Notes: a model not told the origin generated them from the sequence alone. A stretch of DNA of 64,000 bases from Methanocaldococcus vulcanius M7 (GCF_000024625.1 NC_013407.1:868001-932000), one strand, 5' to 3'. Positions 44,484-53,870 are shown, counted from the stretch's first letter. Program-made: numbers and translations.

Positions 44484-47400
44484 CTATTCTACATTACTCA
44501 TATTTTTTGCATATTCAAATAAATCCTCTGAAATCTTATTTATAAATGAATAATCTTTTATCCCTTCCTTCATTAGAATGATTTTAAGTTTGGCTCTTAT
44601 TTTATATTGGAGGTTTTTCTTCTTTTTCCAATCACGTGTCTTAATATAACCAGACATCATTTTTGCAATTTCTTTTGCAATTTTTTCCACTCTTTTTTTA
44701 TCCGTTAGTGGGATATTTGGATATGAGAGTAAAAGATCATAAAATGCCAACTCCTCTTCAATTAGACCTAATTTTTTACCTTCTTCTGTAGCTTTTCTAA
44801 TTTCTTTGGCTAAATTAATAAGTTCTTCAATCATTTCGGCAGTGGTTATTACCTTTATACGGTATTTCTCTATAACTTCATTTAATCTTTCTGAGAACTT
44901 TTTGAATCTTATTGGATTCTTTGCCATACGAACTCTTATATCATCACTTAAAATTTTGATAAGAACATCTCTTACATAGTCCTTGTATTCTATTTTAGCA
45001 ATCTCAGATAAAAATTCATCAGATAAAACGGAAAGTTCAGGTTTTTCTTTTTTTAGCATTTCAAAGACATCCATCGGATCTTTAGCACTAATACTTTTAG
45101 ATATTAAACTTTGTATGTCATTTTCAAGGTCTTGAGATACCTCACGGATTTTTTTAGTAGAATACTTAACAATCATCTTTTTTATCATTTCAAAGAATTC
45201 TAAATCATCTCTAATGGCTACTGTTTCAGGATGAGGTCGAGCAAGCAAATAAAGCTTTTTTAATGCTATAACATTCCTAACAAATTCTTTTTTAGTTTTG
45301 TCATCTTTTGCTACCCTTTGATAAGCTTTCACTGTAAGTAGGGATAAATCCTCTGAAGATAACCTTTTCCAATCTTTGTAATTAATATTTTTAAAGTATG
45401 ATGCTACCTTTTTATATCTACGTTTCATCTCTTCAATAACTACTTTAATGTCAGTCATTAAATCCTTTCTCGCCTCACTTGAATATTTAGAAAGAGATTT
45501 AGATAAATCATCGGCAATTCCTATATAATCTACAATAAGCCCTCCTGGTTTATCTTTAAATACTCTATTCACCCTTGCTATTGCCTGTGCTAATGAATGA
45601 TTTTTCATCGGTTTTAAGAAATACATTGTATGTAGGCAGGGAACATCAAAGCCAGTAAGCCACATATCGACAACTATAACCATCTTTAAATCTGAGTTAG
45701 GGTCTTTGAATTCTTTGGCTAAGTTTTCAAGTTCCTTTTTTGTTCTTATATGTGGGTGGAAATCTTCAGGGTCTTTTGATTTATTCCCAGACATTACAAC
45801 GGCAATCTTTGGAGCATTTGGCTGTTTAGTAATCCATTTATATAACTCTACTGCCACCTTTCTACTAATAGTAACTACCATCGCCTTTCCATCGAAATCT
45901 TGAAGACGTTTGTTAAAATGCTCAACAATATCCTTTGAAACTTTGGAGAGATAATCCTCTGTAAGCATGATTTTTTCAAGTTTGGCGAACACTTCTTTTA
46001 TGCTCTCTTTTGTTTCTGGGTCATTAGCTACTTTTTCAGAGATTTCATCGAACTCTAAATCGATGAATTCATTTGTAAGATGCAATTCTACAAGACGGGC
46101 TTCATAATAAATTGGAACAACTACTCCATGTCTCTTTGCCTTATCGATTGGATAGGCACTTATATAATCTCCAAATACTAAGAATGTTGAACGGTCTTTA
46201 TAATCTATTGGAGTGGCTGTGAATGCTAAAAATGATGCATTAGGAATGGCTTTTCTAAGGTTTTGAGCTAATGTTCCATAATGGCTTCTATGTGCCTCAT
46301 CTGCAATTATAATTATGTTGTTTCTATCAGTTAAGAATGGATAGCTATCATCTTTTGACTTTCTACCAAATTTTTGTATTGTAGCAAAGATTATTCCTCC
46401 AGGTGTTGTTTTAATAAGTTTTTGAAGCTCAGCTATACTTTCAGCTCTTTCGGCCTCTGAAAAAACATTTGAAAAAATGCCGTATAGTTGTTCATCAAGC
46501 TCTAATCTATCTGTGAGGAATACTAAGAGAGGATAATTTAAGTGTTTCTGTTTAAGTGCTTTTTTGGCATAAAATAGCATTGTTATGGATTTACCAGTCC
46601 CTTGTGCATGCCATACAATACCGATTCTCCTATCTTCGGGAGTTTTTCCATGAAGTATAGATTTTATTGTCCTATTTACTGCTTTTTTAACTGTGTAAAA
46701 TTGATAATATGTAGCTATAATCTTTTTCTTATCATGGATGATAAAGTCCTCGAGGTATTCGATGAGATGTTCTTTTTTAAATAAACCCATTAAAAGTATG
46801 TCTAAGCTTGTGTATGGGTTTCCTTTATATTTATACATTGTATTTCCATAATTATCGACTTCTATAACTTCAACGTCGTTATCACTTTCTACTCCTTCCC
46901 AAACAAAGAATCTATCCCAATTACTTGTTGGAGATCCGTATTTTGTTTCTAAACCGTCGCTAACAACGAGTATTTGGGCATATTGATATAATTGGGGAAT
47001 ATCTTTCATTTTTGTTTTATGGTCGTTAAATGCATCTTTGGCTGTTTGATTGGACTTTGGGCTTTTAAACTCAAAAATTGCAATAGGAATTCCATTTATA
47101 AATACAACTAAGTCGGGTCTTCTAAATCTCCCATTTTCATAATAGTATTCAACCTCAAATTGATTTGCCACTAAAAATTCGTTTTTATTTATATTTTCAA
47201 AGTCAATCAATTTAACAAATCTTGTTTTCTTTTCTCCATTTTCTTTAAATTCTAATTTAACTCCATTAATTAGCATTTCATAAAATATTTTTCCACGCAT
47301 ATTAAAATCTGGGTTATCTATTCTGCTTATAATTTCATAAACTTTAAGTGCCAATTCATCAGTAAGCCATGGGTTGATATTCTTTATAGCTTTTATAAAT

Positions 47401-47558
47401 CGGCTTTTAAGTATTACATCTCTGTAAGAGTCCCTTTCGTTATATTCTGGAGTTAATTTTGAGCCATGTTTATAGGAATAGTTAAGATTTTTAAATCTTT
47501 GTATCGCTGCATTTTCCACAATGTAATCTTCATTTAATTTTGCAGTCACTTTTTTCAT
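44484..47558 (-). CDS. hsdR: Type I restriction enzyme, R (motor/nuclease) subunit
   Basis: HsdR cuts unmodified DNA after ATP-driven translocation. The N-terminal PD-(D/E)xK nuclease is seen as RRPDLVVFINGIPIAIFEFKSPKS (about residue 145-165). The superfamily 2 motor has Walker A HAQGTGKSITMLFYA (about 320), DEAHRSHYG (about 420), AFTATPIDY, and motif VI QAIARVNRVFKDKPGG. A long helical C-terminus contacts the methylase. Length of 1024 is normal and the frame is intact. The ATG at 47558 follows GGTGGTAATA. It is the last gene of the minus-strand hsdM-hsdS-TA-hsdR locus. Confidence 0.95.
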   Translation of the reverse strand: MKKVTAKLNEDYIVENAAIQRFKNLNYSYKHGSKLTPEYNERDSYRDVILKSRFIKAIKNINPWLTDELALKVYEIISRIDNPDFNMRGKIFYEMLINGVKLEFKENGEKKTRFVKLIDFENINKNEFLVANQFEVEYYYENGRFRRPDLVVFINGIPIAIFEFKSPKSNQTAKDAFNDHKTKMKDIPQLYQYAQILVVSDGLETKYGSPTSNWDRFFVWEGVESDNDVEVIEVDNYGNTMYKYKGNPYTSLDILLMGLFKKEHLIEYLEDFIIHDKKKIIATYYQFYTVKKAVNRTIKSILHGKTPEDRRIGIVWHAQGTGKSITMLFYAKKALKQKHLNYPLLVFLTDRLELDEQLYGIFSNVFSEAERAESIAELQKLIKTTPGGIIFATIQKFGRKSKDDSYPFLTDRNNIIIIADEAHRSHYGTLAQNLRKAIPNASFLAFTATPIDYKDRSTFLVFGDYISAYPIDKAKRHGVVVPIYYEARLVELHLTNEFIDLEFDEISEKVANDPETKESIKEVFAKLEKIMLTEDYLSKVSKDIVEHFNKRLQDFDGKAMVVTISRKVAVELYKWITKQPNAPKIAVVMSGNKSKDPEDFHPHIRTKKELENLAKEFKDPNSDLKMVIVVDMWLTGFDVPCLHTMYFLKPMKNHSLAQAIARVNRVFKDKPGGLIVDYIGIADDLSKSLSKYSSEARKDLMTDIKVVIEEMKRRYKKVASYFKNINYKDWKRLSSEDLSLLTVKAYQRVAKDDKTKKEFVRNVIALKKLYLLARPHPETVAIRDDLEFFEMIKKMIVKYSTKKIREVSQDLENDIQSLISKSISAKDPMDVFEMLKKEKPELSVLSDEFLSEIAKIEYKDYVRDVLIKILSDDIRVRMAKNPIRFKKFSERLNEVIEKYRIKVITTAEMIEELINLAKEIRKATEEGKKLGLIEEELAFYDLLLSYPNIPLTDKKRVEKIAKEIAKMMSGYIKTRDWKKKKNLQYKIRAKLKIILMKEGIKDYSFINKISEDLFEYAKNMSNVE

Positions 47559-47608
47559 TATTACCACCTAATGAATACCTCCCCCACTAATAAAAATAAC
47601 AAAATTAT

Positions 47609-47949
47609 TTATCTAACTCTTCCAATTATCTTTAAAATTTCCTCTTTTAATTTAGGAATATCCTTTTTAACAACTTCCCAAGTTAATCCTAAATCTACTC
47701 CAAAATATTTGTGAATTAGAATATCTCTCATCCCAGCAAATTCTTTCCATGGGATGTGGTTATATTTTCTCTAAATTCTATAGGTAAGTTTTTAATCGCT
47801 TCTCCTATAATTTCTAATCTTCTAATAACTGCATCTTGTAAAAATTTAGATGTAAAGAAATCATCTTCGGTTTTATCTTTAATGTATTCCTCAATAAGTT
47901 CAATACTTTCTAAAATATGATTTAGGAAAATTTTTACATCTTTTTTCAT
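47609..47949 (-). pseudogene. hepT: HepT-type toxin gene with a single-base frameshift
   Basis: The frame from 47949 encodes a HepT/DUF86 helical toxin (DVKIFLNHILESIELIEEYI; LQDAVIRRLEIIGEAIKNLP) but stops at 47728 after an unrelated tail (ITTSHGKNLLG). In the next frame from about 47764 down the family continues: IPWKEFAGMRDILIHKYFGVDLGLTWEVV...IGRVR, stop at 47609-47611. One base appears missing near 47761-47768. The catalytic RX4-6HXY motif, here R-DILI-H-K-Y, lies after the break, so the translated product would lack it. The antitoxin gene mntA is intact and overlaps the start by four bases. Sequencing error, decay or programmed frameshifting are all possible. Confidence 0.82.
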
Positions 47950-48227
47950 AATATATCCACCGCTTCATTTAAAATTCTCTCTTTTAAAAGTGGATGTATG
48001 GAGTTGTAGGTTAATACATCAACCTCTTTTCCTAAAACTTCCTCAAGTTCATATTTTAATCTAACCAAATCTAATAAGCTCTTCCCCTCTCCAAATTCAA
48101 CTAAAATATCTATATCTGATGTTTCTTTCTGCTCTCCTCTTGCATAACTACCAAATATTGATGCCTTCTTAACACCATGTTTTAATAAAATTGGGGTGAT
48201 TTTTCTTTTAATTTCATTGATATTCAT
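47946..48227 (-). CDS. mntA: MntA-type minimal nucleotidyltransferase antitoxin
   Basis: A 93-residue minimal nucleotidyltransferase: KKASIFGSYARGEQKETSDIDILVEF holds the GSYARG and DxD metal motifs (about residues 24-50). MntA antitoxins silence HepT by adding AMP groups to the tyrosine of its RX4-6HXY motif. The start is the ATG at 48227 after GGTGATTTTT. Its stop overlaps the hepT start. It lies between the PIN-toxin gene and hsdR in the restriction-modification locus. With its toxin frameshifted, its present role is unclear. Confidence 0.88.
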   Translation of the reverse strand: MNINEIKRKITPILLKHGVKKASIFGSYARGEQKETSDIDILVEFGEGKSLLDLVRLKYELEEVLGKEVDVLTYNSIHPLLKERILNEAVDIL

Positions 48228-48265
48228 AAAAATCACCAATTATTTAATTGGACAGTTTTTAAAGA

Positions 48266-48748
48266 TTAATCGTTCTTTAATATTCTCTCTATCTCTTTGA
48301 ATTCTTTTTCTATAATGAGTATTGATTTTAATCCGATTGAATTAGCATGTTTATTCATTTTTTCATCGTCGGTTATTAAAATGGCATTTAGCATTGAACT
48401 TGTAGCAATAAAATAACAATCAAATCCAGAGGCTCCAGTCTTTAGGGCAATATCTATGCTATGCTCAAATATCTCATTTTCAGAAACGAAATTATAAGAG
48501 TTTGATAATGATTCAATAACTTGAAGTGCTATTTTTGGATAACCGTGTCTTTTTAAAACACTTGCTACCTCCACCAAAGCTACTTTTGGTAAATATACAT
48601 TAATCCCTTCATTGTTAAGAAATTTTATTAATTGCTTGCATTTATTATGGGTTTTAATTTCCCTATCGTAAATATCTTTTGGGAGGGATTTTCTTGGGAG
48701 TAATATGCTTTTTACTATTACACTTGTATCTAACACAACTTTAATCAT
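48266..48748 (-). CDS. PIN-domain toxin (VapC-like)
   Basis: A PIN-domain ribonuclease. The acidic active-site residues are visible in VVLDTSVIVKSIL (first Asp), LPKVALVEVASVLKR (Glu), and GASGFDCYFIATSSMLNAILITDDEKMNKHA (two Asp). Length of 160 suits VapC toxins, which cut tRNA or other RNA. The start is the ATG at 48748, with AGGAGGAAG before it; this overlaps the antitoxin gene's end by eight bases. The arrangement antitoxin-then-toxin with overlap is classic for a type II toxin-antitoxin pair. It lies inside the type I restriction-modification locus. Confidence 0.85.
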   Translation of the reverse strand: MIKVVLDTSVIVKSILLPRKSLPKDIYDREIKTHNKCKQLIKFLNNEGINVYLPKVALVEVASVLKRHGYPKIALQVIESLSNSYNFVSENEIFEHSIDIALKTGASGFDCYFIATSSMLNAILITDDEKMNKHANSIGLKSILIIEKEFKEIERILKND

Positions 48749-48938
48749 ACTTCTTCCTCCTAACTTCCTCAAGTGTTTTATCCACATCTTCTTTTGCCTC
48801 AAGCTCAATCTCATTAATTAATTCAGCAAAGCTCTTTTCCTCAATGCATATAAGGATTTTTTTGTTTTTTGGTAGATTTATTGGTTTTGTAAGCTTTAAT
48901 ATACCATCTTCATAAATTGCTTCAACAACTTTAGGCAT
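48741..48938 (-). CDS. DUF104-type antitoxin
   Basis: A 65-residue protein: PKVVEAIYEDGILKLTKPINLPKNKKILICIEEK is a small beta-rich DUF104/AF2212-like domain, and the C-terminal half (LINEIELEAKEDVDKTLEEVRRKKYD) is an acidic helix suited to wrapping its partner toxin. Such proteins pair with PIN toxins in archaea. The ATG at 48938 follows GGTGATATT. It begins 14 bases after the hsdS stop and so is probably co-transcribed with hsdM and hsdS. Confidence 0.82.
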   Translation of the reverse strand: MPKVVEAIYEDGILKLTKPINLPKNKKILICIEEKSFAELINEIELEAKEDVDKTLEEVRRKKYD

Positions 48939-48952
48939 AATATCACCAATTT

Positions 48953-50263
48953 TTATAATTCTTCAACTCTCAACTCTCCAAATACCAATTTTGGTAATAA
49001 AGCATCTCTAATTTTCTTCAAAACCATAATTTGTTTTTGATTGTTTATAATTTTTTCGAATAAAGGTTGAACTAATGAATGGAATTTTTGCAGTATTGGT
49101 TGTGGTGGAATTAGGATAAATTTGCTATTTTTAAACAATTCTACCTTCAAATGTAATACATTAACACCATTTGCAAAGGTTGAGTTTTCTTCTTGTGAGT
49201 ATTTTAAATACAAATACAAATAATATTTTAAAAATTCATCTTTTAAGTCAATTTTTGCACAATCTAATGAGATTATACCAAATTCACAATTATTTGGCAA
49301 TATAACAATTGCTGGAGCTCCGACAACTTTTGCTTCTGCTGTCATGTCTGTTAGGGCAATAATCAAGTCCCCTTCTTTTATTTTTTGCGTTTCTTTTGCT
49401 TTTGTTCCTTTATAATAAATATATTCAGTTTTAAAACCTCCTCCTCTTAAAAAATTGTTTAATGTTATGAAAATATTCTCTTCTGGTTCTTTGCTGATTT
49501 CTGACGATTTGTAGGAGACACCTTTTATTAATTCTGCAATTTCTCCTAATCTCTTAACTTCCCAACCTTTCGGAATCTCTTTGTCCAACTCTTCATTATA
49601 AACAAACTCTTCATCTTTAAACGGCTCAAAATCTATAAACCAATTTTTAAATAATTCTAAAGCTATTTTTTCTAAAGTTTCATTTTGTTTTTTCTTATTC
49701 TCAATTAAATCATCAAAATATGATAAAACAGTTGCTATTTTTTGTTGTTCTTCTGGTGGTGGATATGGAATTTCAACTTCTTTTAGGTCTTTTATTGTTA
49801 ATGCTTTTTGACTAGACCCGATATAAATCTCTTGATGTTTTAATATTACTGGTAGTAAAAAATATAAATATTTCTGATACAAATTTTTAAAATCTTTTAA
49901 CCACAATACGTTACCATCTTTAAAATAAAATTTATCATTTTGTTTAACCATATATACATACCCAATTGTTCCAATAGCTGTCAGCAATAAATCACCTTCT
50001 TTAGGAACGCCATATTTTGCTTTTATCTCTTCATATTTTTCATTTGAAATATAAAGACAATTTTTAACTTGTTCTCCTTGAGATAATGAAATAATTTCCT
50101 TTGCCCTATAAAATGGAATTCCTTCAGAGGTATATTCCCTAAGATATATCCGCTTACTTGATGTAATGACACATAAATCACCTAATCTCTTAACATTCCA
50201 ATCCTTAGGAATTTTTCCAATCTCTGTTTCTTTAAATTCTGTTTCCCATCTAAATTTAACCAT
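48953..50263 (-). CDS. hsdS: Type I restriction enzyme, S (specificity) subunit
   Basis: HsdS recognises the bipartite DNA target. Two target recognition domains are present, each followed by a conserved helix. The first starts FKETEIGKIPKDWNVKRLGDLC and ends PYPPPEEQQKIATVLSYFDDLIENKKKQNETLEKIALELFKNWFIDFEPF. The second starts ELDKEIPKGWEVKRLGEIAELI and ends with the looser LIPPQPILQKFHSLVQPLFEKIINNQKQI. The repeated PKxWxVKRLG lead-ins are typical. Length (436) is normal. The ATG at 50263 follows GGGATATAA. It sits between hsdM and the toxin-antitoxin genes. Confidence 0.93.
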   Translation of the reverse strand: MVKFRWETEFKETEIGKIPKDWNVKRLGDLCVITSSKRIYLREYTSEGIPFYRAKEIISLSQGEQVKNCLYISNEKYEEIKAKYGVPKEGDLLLTAIGTIGYVYMVKQNDKFYFKDGNVLWLKDFKNLYQKYLYFLLPVILKHQEIYIGSSQKALTIKDLKEVEIPYPPPEEQQKIATVLSYFDDLIENKKKQNETLEKIALELFKNWFIDFEPFKDEEFVYNEELDKEIPKGWEVKRLGEIAELIKGVSYKSSEISKEPEENIFITLNNFLRGGGFKTEYIYYKGTKAKETQKIKEGDLIIALTDMTAEAKVVGAPAIVILPNNCEFGIISLDCAKIDLKDEFLKYYLYLYLKYSQEENSTFANGVNVLHLKVELFKNSKFILIPPQPILQKFHSLVQPLFEKIINNQKQIMVLKKIRDALLPKLVFGELRVEEL

Positions 50264-50353
50264 TTATATCCCTTTAATTTTTAATTATTCAAAAAAAGCA
50301 AATAAGTATCCATTAAATTTCATCTACCACATACCTTATCTATTGAAACGCCC

Positions 50354-52033
50354 TTAAAATCCTAAAGCATCTAAAACCTCTTTAACCTTCTCCCTCAACT
50401 TCTCCTCCTCATCTAACAATCCCCTCAACTCTTCTGAATACTCCTTCATCTTAACTTCAAAAGGAATCCCATCATCTTCAATCTTAACCCCAACATATCT
50501 TCCAGGCGTTAAAACATATCCATTTTTAGCAATCTCATCAATAGTAGCAACCTTAGCAAAACCAAGTTCATTTATCTTCTCTTCATTTTCTCCACTTTCG
50601 AGCATTTTAAACTTGTCAACAATCTTGTTTATATGCTCTTCAGTTAAAATATTCTGCCTTCTTGAAATCTGCTTATATAGATTCTTTGCATTGATAAACA
50701 AAACCTTTCCTTTCATATAATCTGGCTTCTCCTTCCTTATAAACCATAGAGAAACTGGCAAACTTACATTATAAAACAACTTTGGAGGGCAGGCAACAAT
50801 TCCATACACAAGGTCGTTCTCTATTATTGCCTTCCTTATCTCCCCCTCTACATTTCCAGCAGACAATGCACCATTTGCCATAACAAAGCCAGCTTTTCCA
50901 TTAGATTTGGTATGATATATAAAGTGCAATATCCACATATAGTTTGCATTGTTATTTGGAGGCACTGGAACTTTTTTATTTCCAATCCTTAACCTTGGGT
51001 CGTCTGGTTTTATTCTATTTGAATCCCATTCACTATCATTAAATGGAGGGTTAGCAACTACATAATCAAAAACCATATTCATGAATTTATCATCATGATA
51101 CGAATCTCCAATACGAATATCTCCTTCAGCCCCTCTAATAATGAGGTTCATTTTTGTAAGTCGATAAGCCATTGGGTCAGAGTCCTGCCCATAAATTGAT
51201 AACTCATTTATATCTATTCCCTCCCCCTCCAATTTTTCAAGTGCTGAGACAAAAAATCCACCGCTACCACAAGCTGGGTCAAATATTGTCCCTCCTTTAA
51301 TATCTAACACATCCACAATAAGTTTTGTTAAAGACCTTGGAGTATAAAACTTTCCTCCAAGCTTTCCTTCAACTTCTGTAAATTTTCCTAAGAAATATTC
51401 ATAAATTCTACCAAACACATCTTTAACTTTATATTCTTTTCCAAAACTTATTTCTGAAAATTTATTTATGAGGTATGCATAATCGTGATTATCAAGGGGA
51501 GATTGTGCATAGATTTTTGGGATTACATTTTTTAACCTATCAGGATATTTCTCCTCCAAAATCTCTATGGCTGTATCAATAATTTCTCCAATATTTGGAC
51601 TCATTACATTTTCTACAAAATAATCCCATCTTGTTTCCTTAGGAAGATAAAGAACTCCTTCAGAGAGATAGAAATCTTTATCTTCGAGAATCATTTTTCT
51701 AAGTTCTGGGTCTTCAGTGTATAACTCACTATTTGGATTAGATAACTCATCTTCAATCTCTTTTCTCCTCTCATAAAATCTACACGTTAAAGCCCTCAAA
51801 AATATAAGCCCCAAAACAACATACTTATACTGATGAACTTCCATCTTCTTTCTAAGCTTATCTGCCACTTTCCATAACTGATTTTCAAACTCTGGTGTAA
51901 GTTCAAAATGGTCATGTGATACCAATTGTTCAGATGTTTTGTTAGATTTAGACGATTTTTTCTTACGTTCTTTCATTTTAGTTTTTTTATTTTCATTATT
52001 TTTAATATTTAAAAATTTATCAAGTGTTGGCAT
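50354..52033 (-). CDS. hsdM: Type I restriction enzyme, M (methyltransferase) subunit
   Basis: HsdM is the N6-adenine methyltransferase of the complex. The SAM-binding motif IFDPACGSGGFFVSALE (about residue 254) and catalytic NPPF in VFDYVVANPPFNDSEW (about residue 328) are clear, with KFYTPRSLTKLIVDVL before motif I. The N-terminal 45 residues are very lysine-rich and poorly conserved (KKTKMKERKKKSSKSNK); a later start is conceivable but the ATG at 52033 has GGTGATGTC before it. It is the first gene of the hsdM-hsdS-TA-TA-hsdR locus, with a 420-base spacer upstream. Confidence 0.94.
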   Translation of the reverse strand: MPTLDKFLNIKNNENKKTKMKERKKKSSKSNKTSEQLVSHDHFELTPEFENQLWKVADKLRKKMEVHQYKYVVLGLIFLRALTCRFYERRKEIEDELSNPNSELYTEDPELRKMILEDKDFYLSEGVLYLPKETRWDYFVENVMSPNIGEIIDTAIEILEEKYPDRLKNVIPKIYAQSPLDNHDYAYLINKFSEISFGKEYKVKDVFGRIYEYFLGKFTEVEGKLGGKFYTPRSLTKLIVDVLDIKGGTIFDPACGSGGFFVSALEKLEGEGIDINELSIYGQDSDPMAYRLTKMNLIIRGAEGDIRIGDSYHDDKFMNMVFDYVVANPPFNDSEWDSNRIKPDDPRLRIGNKKVPVPPNNNANYMWILHFIYHTKSNGKAGFVMANGALSAGNVEGEIRKAIIENDLVYGIVACPPKLFYNVSLPVSLWFIRKEKPDYMKGKVLFINAKNLYKQISRRQNILTEEHINKIVDKFKMLESGENEEKINELGFAKVATIDEIAKNGYVLTPGRYVGVKIEDDGIPFEVKMKEYSEELRGLLDEEEKLREKVKEVLDALGF

Positions 52034-52387
52034 AAGACATCACCATAATTTTGATTAATTCTTTATATCTTTTTATATTTTTATACATATATTATTGTAT
52101 TTTTAGATGCACAATATGATAAGATGGTTAATAAATATTTTCAATTATATTGCAAGTTCAGGATTTTTATGCAATTCCTATTAAAATCTTACAAGATACC
52201 CTGTGTTATTTATTTAAATTTACTATTAAATCCGTTGGTTATTTTGATGTTTCTGTCTGATTAAAAATAAAAAATAAAAATGGAAATAAAAAGAGAGCAA
52301 AATTGAGAAAGCATATATAAAAAATATATAGGTTAAGTTATAATACTTACACTATAAAATTGTTGATTTTTTAGTTTAAATTTATAT

Positions 52388-52446
52388 CCTCGATGATGAG
52401 TAATAAAAGCTGAAAGATGATGAACCCTTTCGGGGTATCTGAGAGG
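52388..52446 (+). ncRNA. C/D box guide sRNA
   Basis: All four boxes occur in order with normal spacing: C, ATGATGA (52393-52399); D', CTGA (52410-52413); C', ATGATGA (52417-52423); D, CTGA (52439-52442). The D' guide is 10 bases (GTAATAAAAG) and the D guide 15 (ACCCTTTCGGGGTAT). The three-base gap between D' and C' is usual for archaeal double-guide RNAs. The expected D target reads AUACCCCGA near the methylated base. TATA-like sequence (AAGTTATAATAC) lies near 52333. The RNA would be used by fibrillarin (12.0 kb). It occupies part of the 420-base spacer 52034-52455; the rest is featureless AT-rich sequence. Confidence 0.85.
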
Positions 52447-52455
52447 AATTAATTT

Positions 52456-53223
52456 TTATTTTACCTCTATCGTGTATTTCTTTGAAGCTCCTTTAAATAG
52501 CATTGATGAAGAGGCAAATTTTAAATATAGGAGAGCTTTATCAACATCTATAACCTTTGTTGAAGCGATGTGGGTTATGCCAGATCCTTTAATAAGATCT
52601 GGTAAAAGTTGAGAAGTTGCCCCGACTAAAACCTTCAATTTAGCATTTTTAGACCGTTCTAAGATAAAATCCAGCGTGTCATTTAATAGCGATGTTCCAC
52701 TTATAAACACTGCATCCATCTCAGGTAATAGGCGATATTCAAACGTATCACTCAAAGTATTTTCATTGAAAAGAGAAGAATTTCTTTCAAAAACATAAAT
52801 GTTATATTTATTATTCCTTAATATCCTAACAAGTGGGATCATATTTCCAATGAATGCAATGTTTTTAATATCATTTCTATTTAGAATCAGCGTAGAGGCA
52901 TCTTTTCCATTTGCTTCAACATTGAAATAATATTGAGACACTGCATTTATTGCTGCTAATCCAAGAGTTCTTTCAACAATATCAAAACTATCTACCTTGT
53001 TTATAAGATCTTCCAAATTCTTATTTATATTTACATTCTTTTTGGTTCCATGTCCTTTATATTCTTCCAATAATGTCATTGCCACTCCCAAAGCTTTTTT
53101 ACCATTATTTTCAATTAATACATAACTATAAGGTAAAGCAAATGAAAAATCAATAACCTTAAAATCCTCTTCTTCCCTACTTAATAGGTTTAAAGCCCTC
53201 TCTTTTATCTTTTCTATTATCAT
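52456..53223 (-). CDS. DUF4213/DUF364 family protein
   Basis: The N-terminal 90 residues fit the DUF4213 domain (FALPYSYVLIENNGKKALGVAMTL). The rest fits DUF364, a Rossmann-like domain thought to bind metals or a metallo-ligand: TLGLAAINAVSQYYF, IAFIGNMIPLVRILRNNKYNIYVFERN, MDAVFISGTSLLNDTLDFILERSKNAKLKVLVGATSQLLPDLIKGSGITHIASTKV. Relatives often stand near metal uptake or nitrogenase-like genes; nothing of that kind is adjacent. The ATG at 53223 follows GGAGAAAGT. The C/D RNA lies 10 bases beyond its stop on the other strand. Confidence 0.8.
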   Translation of the reverse strand: MIIEKIKERALNLLSREEEDFKVIDFSFALPYSYVLIENNGKKALGVAMTLLEEYKGHGTKKNVNINKNLEDLINKVDSFDIVERTLGLAAINAVSQYYFNVEANGKDASTLILNRNDIKNIAFIGNMIPLVRILRNNKYNIYVFERNSSLFNENTLSDTFEYRLLPEMDAVFISGTSLLNDTLDFILERSKNAKLKVLVGATSQLLPDLIKGSGITHIASTKVIDVDKALLYLKFASSSMLFKGASKKYTIEVK

Positions 53224-53414
53224 ACTTTCTCCTCTCATCAAATCTTATTTTAGTGTTTTTTAATTTTTAACTTTAATTATTTGTTATTATTTTCTTTAAA
53301 GCTTTGCTATTTTAAAAAGTTATTAAAGAATAACTATCAATAAAAATTAAATAAAACATAATTAAAAGAGTTAAAAGATAAAAATCAAACTTGTAAAAAA
53401 CTCGGGGGATCTTT

Positions 53415-53870
53415 ATGAAATATTTAGTTCTCTATAAATCCATTCATCATAAAAATACTGAAAAGATAGCTAAGGCAATAGCAAAGGAGTTAAATGCAGA
53501 TATTCATGATATTGACAAAGTAAACCCTGATATTATTAAAAATTATGATATTGTTGGTTTTGGTTCTGGAATTTATTTTGGAAAACATCATAAATCAATA
53601 TTTAGGTTTGTTGATAAAATTGATAAAGTAGATAAAAAAGCGTTCATTTTCTCCACAGCAGGTTTTCCCTTTTTAAAAGCAATATTTCATAAAGAACTTA
53701 AAAATAAACTTAAAAATAAAGGGTTTGAAATCATCGGGGACTTTTCTTGCAAGGGGTATCACACATACAGTATCTTTAAATTGTTTGGTGGTTTAAATAA
53801 AAATCATCCAAATGGATATGATATTAAAAAAGCGAAAGATTTTGCAAAAAATATCTTAAAATCTTTTTAA
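53415..53870 (+). CDS. Flavodoxin-like protein
   Basis: A 151-residue flavodoxin fold of the HemG/FldA-like type. The N-terminal KYLVLYKSIHHKNTEKIAKAIAKEL is an FMN phosphate loop in which SIHHKNT replaces the usual S/T-x-T-G-x-T. DIVGFGSGIYFGKHHKSI and KKAFIFSTAGFPF correspond to the loops that contact the flavin ring. It probably carries electrons or acts as a small reductase in the cytoplasm. The ATG at 53415 follows GGGGGATCTTT. It stands alone and converges with the FBP aldolase/phosphatase gene. Confidence 0.85.
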   Translation: MKYLVLYKSIHHKNTEKIAKAIAKELNADIHDIDKVNPDIIKNYDIVGFGSGIYFGKHHKSIFRFVDKIDKVDKKAFIFSTAGFPFLKAIFHKELKNKLKNKGFEIIGDFSCKGYHTYSIFKLFGGLNKNHPNGYDIKKAKDFAKNILKSF

